Below, piece by piece: positions 48,125-59,332 of a DNA stretch of 64,000 bases. The translations under genes were made by a program, and so were the position numbers. This stretch comes from Xylocopa sonorina (Eukaryota; Arthropoda; Insecta; Hymenoptera; Apidae). Where the stretch lies: assembly GCF_050948175.1 (NCBI RefSeq), contig NC_135200.1:1550001-1614000 (forward strand), read 5' to 3'. The notes beneath the pieces are model-generated. The model had not been told where the DNA came from. It searched no databases and saw only the letters and a program-made list of their open reading frames with translations. The first letter of the stretch is position 1. Each line of letters begins with the position of its first letter.

Positions 48125-51100
48125 GATCCTCCTCGAGGCGTTTCGTTCTTGTTATTCTTATATCGTTGATTGCAACCGCGGAACACGCGAGAACACACTT
48201 CTCGGGGAAGAAGGATCGCACCAAGGGGGATACAATTTTGACAAAGATTCCCGATGGACTGAGACGCGTGTGCTACGGAAAGATTCTCCCTCCGTGGTAG
48301 ATGTTCCTCCAACGGGTATCTTCTCCTGGAGGGGAGAAACGGAAACCAAGGAACCAAGGAACCAGAGAACCACCGGCTCATCCAGAGTACTGTTAATGCA
48401 TGCTTGCTGCCTCCGCTAACAACCATCCTTACCTCGCGTTGTCTTCGTGGGCAGCAACGGCCTCGAGTGGACACTGCTTCGTTTCTTTGCTTGTTCCGAT
48501 TTCTTTCCTTTTCAGTCCTTTTTAAATATTATAATTTTTAATTGTTTGATTCTTTAGGAGAATAAAAAGATGTGGTAGTTGTTCGCTTGGTATAGCATGT
48601 AGTAGAAATTTCCTGCCTTTAAATATACAAAGTGTTACATAGGCAATAATTGTGTTATACGATCTTTAGATTGCAATTTACCCAGGGACACGTTTTTTCT
48701 CCCCCTTAGAGGGTATTTCCGAGTTATAATTTATTTCATCGGAGTAAAATCAAATGGATCTAGTGTTATTGCGTGGAGGTTATTCAATTATAATTGGACT
48801 CTTTTAGATGGTTCGATAATATGTAGATGATAAAAATTAATTAGGGAGATGGGTGGTTTAAGAGAATTTTGCAAAATTACTAATTAATAAAGTGTTACGA
48901 TATTTCATTAATCTGAGACATTTATTATTTATTACATATTCTTTCTTTAAAAATTTGACAAATTTTAACCAAAGCATTCTCTAAAATTGTTGTCTTGTAC
49001 AGTTTAACAAACTGTTAACAGACGACCTTTGAATTTTCAGTTAACGAGAGAATAATAGCATAGGTACAGCACAAAAGAAATCGAAGCAATTATCTTGAAT
49101 AGTGAGTGCTGCTACACCTGCATGTTTTCTCTGTTTGATTCGACCGGAAGAGGATGCAGTCGTTAAAAGTAGAATAGCAACATTTATTGCGCATGAAGTA
49201 TTTTTATTGGGAATCAAAATTTCATTTCGGTTTCTTTCACTCGCTGCGGCATTCCGATCTAGGAAGCCTCAGTGAATTGGCGGAATCGCGAAACAGTACG
49301 TGATTCTGACATGCATAAAAGGCGAATTGCTTAGCCGGTTGCTGACTTTTCCGGTGCGCCGATTTTGGGTCAATGCCAGAGTATACCCGATCAGACACAT
49401 TGGGATACTTTACCGCGTGCGTTTAAATGATCAATTATAAATTATTATTTATAAAATATATTTTATTAATCAGATACTGTTGATTTAGCTAATTCTACTG
49501 TTTTCGTTTAATAAATTTTATTTCATATAGAAAAGGAGAAAAGAACAAAATTGATTTATTTATTCTTAATGTAACTTTTTGGCTCTTCAACATTTCAACG
49601 AAATGTCATGACAACGAAGTGTTTTGTATTCTTACTTTTATCGTAGAATATGTTGTGTCGCCGTAGCTAACAAGTTTAATGCTCTGAATAACTCGATCCT
49701 CTTCTCTCCTCTTCTCTGAAACTGTTGCCCGAAGTAACCAAGTTTTAGTTTTCGTAGCTTTTTATTTTTCACCAAGGATCGTTGCTTTCATCAGCCGTGT
49801 CAGATGCCTGCGTAAAAAGTGAGTTGGTCGTCATTTTATCTGGCATTGGCCAAACGACTAATAGTGTCAGCGTAGCACAGTACAATGTCGCGTGCGTTCA
49901 AATGCACCTAGATTCTTCCGTTATCTCCTGTCTGTCTGCCTGTCTGGGGTCCCTAGTGAATAATCGCTAGTGATCCAAGCTTTTTCATGAAAATCGAATC
50001 GTTCCCCTGCTCTACCGGTTCTCTCCATCGTGCGCTCCCCTAACGAAGTATCCGTTTCAACGGTGGTACGCGTGTATTGTTTCTAATTACGCTTGTTACG
50101 TAGCCTCACTAGCTGGAAGTTTTAGCAATAATCGTTGACCGTTATCATTTGTTACGCTTCAAGACGAAAGATGTATCCGTTACTTGCTTACTGCAGTGTT
50201 GATGATGGAAACTGAAACTGTAAATTTCATGTTATCGACGATCCATTTTTAATTATGACTTTATGTTTTTATAGCAAATTTTTAAATTTAATAAACAAAC
50301 ATTCTAAGTATTAAATAAAACGAGCGATGTAAATGCTGAGTAGGAATTAGTTAAATGTTGAATAAAAATTAATTCTAATCATTGTTCATGCTTTTTTTGT
50401 GTATTTTTTAATACGTATAATTATGTTCGCAGAATAGTGGTAACTTTGTATTTCATTTATCTACCCGGCCATGAATCATAGACTCGAGACGAATGAGCGA
50501 TAGCTAGTCGGAAGTCTTCGGAAGAAATTCCGCCGACGCAGAAATCCGAGACTCGTGAAAAATAGTCGATTACGGAGCAATGAAATTGCAAAAGAGCGTT
50601 TACATATCACGTTACTAAATACTCTCCACAGTAGTCTAACAAAAACTTTTTCTTCCCTTCTTGCAATTCGTCTACTGACGTTTTTAGTCTTTCAAACTTG
50701 TTACAATATCTCATTGTTAGATCATTGCCAATTCCAGCGTTTTTCTTTCCATTTCTTAAAATTTTCTTCTACGTTCCAATATTTCCCGTTTAATTCTTTA
50801 TTCAAATATAGTTGTAGAAATAAATATTATTTCTTCTCTTTCCTATTGAGTGGATCATATTTCTTTCATTAATCTATTACATCTTTTTGTAAACTTCTGT
50901 CCTAACAATTACGTTTTACCCAGCTCTAAACTGATCCACGTTGATACACTTTTTTTAGCAAGTAAATACTTTAATCTTCTACGCGCTGCACCACGCTTTT
51001 CTACGCTTCAACGCGTTTGGCATGGTTTATGGGAATCCATATGCGGATACAGAGGACCACTGCATAAGTATTCACGTAATAAATTTATTTCTAACTTTTT

Positions 51101-51987
51101 CTTGATGGCTGTGTAGATTTTAAATATATTTCGTAACAGATAGAAGTCATGCTGAAGTTTGCTATTATTTTGCCTTTAAACGTGTCGTCGTCATCGTTGC
51201 TTTAGAATATAAAAGAATGTTGCGTGTTACATAGTTTAATTGCCAGTATATTATGCTCTACAATCCTAATAAAAAAGATATAGAGACAAGCAATAATAGA
51301 AAAATATCGTAAGGTTAATGATCGAAGTGAAAAATTATAATACCAAAGTCTTTATTTAGTTGTTCAATACAACTACATTTGACGTATAAATGCAACAAAG
51401 TGTGCACAATTCGCTCGAATTTTTTTCGTACAAATGTGTATATATATATATATATTTTTTTTTTAGATATCACTATATACTTTGTACGCAAAATTCACTA
51501 GCAATTAAGTAAAAAAGAAAAAACCTCGTATGCTAAATCTCAGAAATTATGAAAAACAAATATTTTTAGCATTTCCATGTCGGCAGTCTCTAAACAATCA
51601 CTTGTTACAACAATAATCTGATTAAATAAAAATCAACAAACATAAAATTAACCGTTAAACAAAACGAATATTAAATATCTTATCATAGAAATAAAAAAAT
51701 AATAATAATAGTAATAATAATAATTAATGTGTTATTTGTACATGTTTTTGTTAACTAAACTGAGTTCTGTATCCTACAAAAATATAACATATACTTTGTT
51801 ATAAAGGAAATAAAAACTTAAATACAATACTGCAACAAATAACACCCTTTGTTTATCTCACTAGAATAACGTTATGATAAGAATGAACGGAATGATTATA
51901 AATTCAATTATTGATAACAAAAATATTGATCTTATAATTAGTTAAAAGGCACTGAAAGGAAGAACTGAAGATCGAACCGTACAGTTC
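48125..51987. other. Upstream region of the ZP gene and 3' region of exuperantia
   Basis: About 3.9 kb without a supported gene. The first 350 bases above the ZP start are GC- and CpG-rich for this window, so they probably hold its leader and promoter. Open frames at 49782, 50555 and 50850 are low-complexity Phe/Leu/Ser-rich and not called. A TA tract is at about 51438-51453, and an ATA/TAA-rich tract near 51698-51726. Confidence 0.4.
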
Positions 51988-53780
51988 TCATTCTTCTGCT
52001 ATAACTGTACTGATCTCAGAAGATTCAGAGTTTATTTTAAGCGGTGAATTAGAGGTAGTAGTGTTCAGACTGTCGGTACCTGAATCACACTTATTATTAT
52101 TTTCCTTGTCATCATTGATCTGCGATTTTTCCATTTTTATTTCATGCTTGTTTCCTGGTACTCTAAATTTCGGATTCTTAGCAGGGTCAAAATAACCCTC
52201 AACAATGATCAGCACATCTTCTATTTTTTTCTTTTCAACTGCAGGTAATTTTTCTTTGATTAACTTTTCTAAGCCTTCTTTCTTTCCGTTGTTCCAGGCT
52301 TCCTGTAATGAAAATAATTAAGTGTTTCGCGGTGTTTCGTGCAATCGAATGGAGTACAATATGCATGAATTCTTAAAACAATAGAAATTAGAAAAATACT
52401 TTAGACAGTGAAAGTTACATGTTGCAACAGGTTCAAGAGCACAAAAATACATAAAAGTAATGTAGATATGTAAAACTAGTTAATTTTTTCTTGATAAAAT
52501 AGTTTTTTATTCGTAATCGTTTTAAGGACTAGCAGCGCGTTAAGACTTTACGTAGTTCTGTGAAACATTCCGCATATATGTGGTTTTTATATTGTACTGA
52601 CTTGTAACTGAGCATATTCTATTCCTGCTTCAGCGAGTAACCGCCGTAAAGGATTAGCATGTTGACGTTCTCGACGATTTGCACGGAAGAGAATTCCGAA
52701 AATAGGTCTTAAACTATTTTGCCGTTCATACACTATTTTTAACTCTGAAATAATGTTGATGTATGAAATTATGGAACTTAAAAAAATATTTTTAACACAA
52801 CTTGTAATTGCTTTTATATACCTGCGTACTCTTGTTCTTCTATTTCTACCGGTTGAACGAATTCCCTAATGAATTCTGCAGTTTTTTTCATAGCACTGTC
52901 ACTATCACCAGTACCATTTGCTTCATTTCCTTTTGTTACTTCTAGCGAACTTAAATGTTGTACTATTTGCAATGCCAGTAATGCTCTATCTTTTGCATTA
53001 TCCAATTGTTTTTCCTTAAATTAAGATAAATTTACATTAAAATTATTATAACGAACTTGTACATACATATTAACAAATAAAATTTATTGTTAAAGTACAA
53101 TAATTATACATTTCACAAAGTTTCCTTACTTGGTTAAATAAAGTGCGAGATAATGTCCTAAGAGAAAATGCACGAGATGTATTTGCGCATTTCACTTCAG
53201 CAACATTAAATCCATTTGCAAATCCTTTTACAATTTGTTTAAATCTTTCCAGAAGATTATACTTTTTCAAAGATTCAAGTAACATAGCAGGTATAACTTT
53301 ACGTGGTTCATGATAAACCAATACTATACCATCCGCAGCGTCCCCTCTAATAGATTCTAACCATGTTAGAAAATCTGTCAATGCATATACTTCGCTCTTT
53401 GTTTTTAACGCCTGTGGAAAATTATAGAATTATATATTTTACTACAAATAAATATGGACCCATCGACTATATAAGTGAAATCATTGCAGTACCTTATTAG
53501 TTTTATTATCTTTAAGTACACGAAATTTGCCGATAGTTACAATTTTCATATTATGTCTTTTCATGGCTGGAGGATTAAGATCCTTACAAGGCATTACATA
53601 TTGAGAATAACTAGAACTAGGTGTATATCCAGCTATTTGGCATATTTCATCTATAACTTTTTTTCCTGTAGTATCCATGTCCCAACCGACTAAACGATAA
53701 TTACCAGGAGCAATCCCTGCTGCTGAAGTCTTTTTTGATGGACTGCTTTTTTCATTCTCCACTGTTGCCGATGAAACCAT
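51988..53780 (-). CDS. exu: Maternal protein exuperantia
   Basis: Five exons, 53780-53493, 53411-53130, 53014-52822, 52744-52602 and 52302-51988, give 406 residues. The N-terminal part is the DnaQ/EXO-like domain: GNYRLVGWDMDTTGKKVIDE, then QYVMPCKDLNPPAMKRH and DGIVLVYHEPRKVIPAMLLE with ESLKKYNLLERF; Drosophila Exu has closely matching blocks. The middle (IVYERQNSLRPIFGILFRAN to LRRLLAEAGIEY) matches its SAM-like part, and EGYFDPAKNPKFRVPG matches the end of the conserved region. The tail is Ser/Asn-rich and not conserved. In flies Exu is an RNA-binding germline factor for bicoid mRNA localisation; its exonuclease fold is catalytically dead. A strong acceptor TCGTTTTTGCAG lies at 53798, 17 bp upstream of the ATG, so a 5' UTR intron is likely. 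Candidate upstream donors are near 54252 and 54708. Confidence 0.93.
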
Positions 53781-54962
53781 TTTGTCAAATTAGAAAACTG
53801 CAAAAACGATACATGGAAATTTAATTAAATGAATGAATAATAATACTTTACATTGGATTAGAAATAAAAATAAAGTGAAAACACGCATGTAATGAAGTAT
53901 ACGCGCGCGGGCGCGTGTATACATTCTAGCGAAAAATGATATTAATGTATAAAATATATCATGTTTCTTCACTCTGAATAGAGAAAACTAATTAATTTAA
54001 ACTATATATTAATCTTGGAATGTACATAAATATTCCAGTAAATGATAAACTTCTAATTTGAGTTTTCTGTTAGGAAATGTTTAGAACGATCATACAGTTT
54101 TTGTACAAGGGCGAGATATTTTGGTATGTGCGTAGAGTAGATTATACACGGTATCGGCAAGGTCGACCTTGAGATTCAATACAGTACACAAACACCTCGG
54201 AACGTAAGACTCTGGTTAAAGCACAGCTAATAATTCTGATTACGTATCTTACCTTACACTTTACAATTAACTCTCTCATTCATCTAAGAAAAATGTATGC
54301 TTTCTACCCGTGTGCAAGATTTCCCTTTACCTAATAATGTCTACACGTAACGGGGGGCACGTGCCAAGAACGGGACGGCGAAACAATTAATCAGAGACGT
54401 ATCGCGTAAATTTCTTAATATCGCTGAGAAAGCATTTCGGAAGAACAGTGGTACGTTATTAACGAGGATAAACAAAACAACTAACAGCTGGTATATCTTT
54501 AGTTGCGGCAGGTATATTTCTGCTACTAATTTGTACGATTTCGTGACGTCTATGCAACAGGCTTAGATATCGGTTCGTGGCAAGTCGTGTCAGATATGTA
54601 AAACAGATATTTTCACCACACGTGGGTCGTTTGCGAGGCTCGTGCTATAACCTGATTTCGCTATTTTCGCTTCGACCAAACCCGACGTTAGATTTCGCCA
54701 CGATTACTTACCAGTTAACCTGGCTTTATAGTCCTTTTTACCCGCCGTTGACTAGATCTAGCACAACAATCGTAACACTATGATACCACTGTAAATTCTT
54801 CGCGGACACTGGAAACTACTGGAACGCAACTAGATTCATTTGAACACACGTGCGAGATTGGCAGCAAACCGCCCGCTCGATAATCTGCGCGTGCGTATTA
54901 GATCCTATGATCACGTGTTTACGATCAGATCCTACGAATACTGTCAGTATTAAGCGAAAGAA

Positions 54963-54990
54963 GGGGGGGGGGGGGGGGGGGGGGGGGGGG
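54963..54990 (+). repeat. Uninterrupted G28 homopolymer
   Basis: Twenty-eight consecutive G residues, bordered by AAGAA on the left and AGAGAAACC on the right, in otherwise AT-rich DNA. It could form G-quadruplexes. Length is likely uncertain because homopolymers are error-prone in sequencing and assembly. Confidence 0.9.
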
Positions 54991-57912
54991 AGAGAAACCG
55001 TGGCTACTTGCATTATGCGATCAAATTTTTGTTAAATATTTCTGTATGTCTCCTCACTTTTGACATTTCTGCGACAATTGGTTATTTCATGAATAAAAAT
55101 GGATAAAAAATTGCAGGGAACTGTATCAACTATTCACTTGAAAGTATCTCACGCATATATTACGTCAGAAAGCGAGATTTGGAAAACAATGATCGATATC
55201 CCTTCTTTCAAAGGAGATCGAACGTGATCGAAATAAAAAATGATTATACACTACCATATTAATTGTTTGTCAACTCAGCTGATAACTAGATTCATTTATA
55301 ACATTTCTCTTTATTACTCTTTATTTGAAAGACAACAGTTTTTTGGTATTGTTGGAATAAACACGGCCCGAAACAAATCGAGAACTCTATTGCACAGTAT
55401 CGAGTCTTCTAAGTATTTATTATAAAAATGGCTGCACGATGTTGACCGGTCACACGTAAATGAAGTTTACGATTCCGCGTATCGATGAAATGTTGAAAAC
55501 TGGTTTCTAAGTGATATTCATTAGCGTAGCGTAATTGCGAGATCGCGGTTCTTATTTACGTGGCTATTGCAACGCATCTACGTAAAGTAACATTTACACG
55601 TAGCACTCTTCTCGAAATTTTTGACGTTAGCGATAAGTTGTTGGCCTGTAGCTTATCTTTCGTTATCTGTTATTTATCCTTTTTAGAGCGGATCACACGC
55701 TTTGTGTAGCATTGATAAATTGTTTCAATTGGGTCATACGTTCGCCGCGGGTCGTTTTCTTCTCATTTATCCGTAGAATTTCTGTTGGGCAGGTTGTCGT
55801 TTCAGATTCATCAAACTCTCTCCAATTCTCAGCTGTTTAACACAAGGACAATAGAAAACCGCGTCTCGTGAAAGCCCGTATAGGTATCGCTACAATCTTG
55901 TACGATTAATATACTACTATTTTTTGTTTGTAACACGCACTTATGATGCGTATTTCTACATTGTCTGATAAAATATACATAACACTAAGTAAATGTTGTT
56001 AAGTAAAGTTTTTTTTTTTGCAATTTCAACTTGCAACATTACACGTGATCTACAGTGATGATCATCATACATAGAAGAACACAAAATACAATTTCTAATG
56101 CGTAATAACAGCTTATTGAGTACACTGACATTTTTTAGTTGTTCCTTTATTCAGAACAGCGACTTGACTTTGTAATGGTAAGGTAAAGTTAAGAAATAGT
56201 TTTTCGGGTTCAAGTTAATTTGGACACAAAGCGTTTAAACACAAATTGGTACTTATCATTCTTTACGCGCAAGTGCATCAATATTTATGTGATTAAATCT
56301 TTTTCACGATTGGCTGTCAAGAGCTATTTGTGATTGTTGTTTTCCGTCTCGCTATATAAAATATATCGCAGAATTAATAGAGTTGGTACCTATCAATTAT
56401 AATCGTTAATTCGGAAAATATATTACAGTTTAACATATACGTGTATTTACACGTATCTATTGAAATTTAATCCTATCATCAGTGCCATGTTAATTAAAAG
56501 CATATAATTTCTTGTAAACGTCAATGCTTATTGTTTAGTGTGTTTTTACTCCATGCGATTGAAGACAACCCGTCACGATAGATGGAAATATTAATCAAAG
56601 TTGAAATTTAAATAAAAAAAAGATTCTAAAATCAAAAAACAAGTTTTGTCGTGAATTGAAAGCAATCGATTAGTTTTAACTGCGTTCAAAGCATTTCATC
56701 CAATGCTGTATATGCTTTTTACCGTAGGTGAAAAAGTACAGTTATACATAGGCACGTAAAATAGTAAAAAAATAGAAAAAAGAAAACATTAAAAGGAGCG
56801 GGAATATTTTACGTTGACTGATTGGTTAATTCGAGTTTGGTTTTTCTATTTTTCTCCATGCGAGCGAATGTTTTATATTCATTTGGCTTCACATAGCACA
56901 ATGAACACCCTGTTCAAATATCACGCTTTTAAAAGTGAATTTCGAGGAAAATAAAAGAAAGGTCGAGATAGCCAAAGGTGAAAAAACAAGAAAATATTGA
57001 AACACAAATGTGGTGAAATTAATTATCGCTCTTATTTATCTCTACCTCTGTTGTGTTGAAAGAAATAGAGTATTTCATTGGAATAAAATAATAATAAAAG
57101 AAAATGAAACGTGATAAGTGTGCAAACATTTCTAATAAAATAGAAAGGTTTTTTATTCCTCAGTGATTTCAAAATCATATCGGCAAAATTGTATATTAGC
57201 GTCACCATATTTGTAGTGACGTTGAAGGCAGTTGAGAGCCCCCAATTGGGAGTTCATTAAGCTTCGAAGAAGTTACAACGTACGAATTAAAAATCTAGAC
57301 GTTCGATGATAGCGGATAAAATTTGTGATTCACAAAAATGAAAGTTGAAACGATATATAAACAAATCAAAAAATAAACAAGGTTTAAAATTTATATATAC
57401 GTACATATACTGATAAAAGCATATACTGACGTTTCATAGAATTAGTGTATTGATACATGTAACGACATTAAAAATAAAAATGAAATAATATCAGCAGTTA
57501 AAAATTTCTCGTTTTGAAATTTATTGATCAAGATACATACTTATGTTGTGCTGCATTTTAGCATAATTATATCATTTTACGTCTTCTTGCTGTCGAAGTA
57601 TCACAAGCATATAATTCCTAGAGTTTAATTCAGTCGTCTAATTCACGTGAAGCCAAATTTCAAACCCATCAAACAAGCATGCAACGCATAGAGAAGCTCA
57701 TTCATATCCGATATTAGCGGTGGTGGCTCTTGCAATCCGTTACATATTATTGCGTTAATATATGCAACTATCAATCGCGGCGTTGAAATAATTTTTAAGA
57801 GAAATTTATCGTTACTCGGTGATCTACAATCCTTTTGTTATAGAAATTACTTGCTGTTTAGTGAATTATTAGTCATTGTATCATTATATTGTAATTTTTA
57901 ATACTATTATAT

Positions 57913-57915
<3 letters not shown>

Positions 57916-58004
<89 letters not shown>
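57916..58004. repeat. Compound microsatellite (TA)n(GA)n
   Basis: About 63 bases of TA followed without a break by 26 bases of GA. It is the longest compound simple repeat in the window. Confidence 0.95.
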
Positions 58005-58140
58005 TGTAATAGCTGGTTTATCGAATAATCTGTACGTACAGACTATTATTAGAGGAGGAACATTTAACACATCTCGGGAAGAAAATCCTTAATCACACAT
58101 GCCTAAATAACGAGACGCGAAAAAGTTGGAGATCTGTGAA

Positions 58141-58792
58141 GATCCGTGTTTAGAATAAAGGAAAGACTTACAATGCAGAGTGATCTCGTCGTGGAGGAGG
58201 TCGTTTTTACGGTGTATCGACTGGATCGCCGATTGTTAAAAACGTTTCTTCCCTGCGGCCGCTGCGCGTACGTGACTCTCTCTTTTCCGCGATCCCAATC
58301 GTTTCTGTTCAACGTGACGTCTCCGTCGACGTCGTGAAACGCAGACAAAAGAACGGCGACTTGACGCAGAGATTCGACAGTCTATTGTCTTTACTTCGTT
58401 TCCGGCTCCCTAGCATTATCTGTATTTCTTTCCCGCGCCGTTATCCTTCGCTCCTCTTTTGTGCTCCTCACCAGTTTAGCCTAGACGGACCGACCGATTT
58501 CGGTTTTGGTCAGGTGTTCGGTTCGTTAGTCGTGCTCGCGCTCACGCTTTCGCTGATAACGACGCACCGCTGTAAGTTGCGAGATATCGTGAGATTTGCA
58601 CGTACTTGCAACGTGTCTGATATACGAGCGATTTGCAGCGAACAAGTGATAAGGTTGCATTGGCAGCGCGCGGGCGACGATTTTTTAATGCACCGTCGCT
58701 CAGCCAGTACTAAATTTGATTTATGAATATGGAATAAGAAGAGAAATTTATTAAATAGCAGTATTTTAGTGGATATAAACGAGGAAGAAATA
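58141..58792. promoter_or_regulatory. CpG-containing block, possible promoter or 5' UTR exon
   Basis: A block rich in CpG and CGTCG-type words left of the insertion. On the minus strand it carries a consensus splice donor (GCATT then GTAAGTC at about 58166-58171), so it could be an untranslated first exon of a minus-strand gene; exuperantia is the nearest but 4.4 kb away. The long open frames on both strands here overlap each other and show no family features. Confidence 0.3.
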
Positions 58793-59332
58793 CGTATTGC
58801 AGGGGTTCCAGAAACTGGGTGTCCAGGAAGTGCCATCCCCACCTCCTCGTGGTGAAACCTGGGCGTCGGGCTTGCCCGGCGGCTAACGGGACTCTGGTCT
58901 TATTGAAAAACACTGGGATTCGGAGGTTTGGTGCACCTATTAATTTGCCCAAGATAGTCCGAGACAAATTCGTAGGGCGAAATTGAATCAGGCTGAGACT
59001 GGGCAGTCTGGTTCATCTATAAATTTGACCAAACTGGTCCAGAATAAATTCAAAACGGATCAGTGTGAGCGTGCATGCACGCACGTAGTGAGTTCGCCTT
59101 CCCGATGTTCCCCGTGGATGCTCCGTCGGTTGGGACTCGTCCCTCACGGCGAAGTAACTGAAGTACTCACCCGCGAGAAAGGCGCCGCGGCACATCTGGA
59201 TTTTCCATCGCCCGTTTCAGTGAGGTGGGTGTAACTGGTAGGTAGATGGTAGACTCGTCTTGCGTATACCCATCTGGGTCAGGAAGCACGTCCGATCACC
59301 GTCCTGGTGTAGGGCAGACATGCGTATTGCAG
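58793..59332. mobile_element. GC-rich insertion of about 520 bp flanked by a 10-bp direct repeat
   Basis: The 10-mer CGTATTGCAG occurs at 58793-58802 and again at 59323-59332. Base composition changes sharply at both: AT-rich outside, GC-rich inside. This is what a transposed insertion with a target-site duplication looks like. Inside are two diverged copies of a ~46-bp unit (58926 and 59007). No complete protein domain, poly(A) tail or clear tRNA-type promoter boxes were recognised. A truncated non-LTR element, a SINE-like element or a solo repeat are all possible. Confidence 0.6.

Larger units (their letters stand above)
53781..58140. other. Upstream region of exuperantia, no supported gene
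   Basis: About 4.4 kb. It probably includes the exu promoter and untranslated first exon. It holds an alternating CG tract near 53900-53917, a 28-base G run at 54963-54990, and a TA tract (57916-57978) followed directly by a GA tract (57979-58004). No coding gene or RNA gene was recognised. Confidence 0.45.

Noticed and set aside
58334..58726. 130-codon plus-strand frame
   Set aside because: It begins at GTG, overlaps open frames on the other strand, has no family features and lies in a CpG-rich block where long open frames arise by chance.
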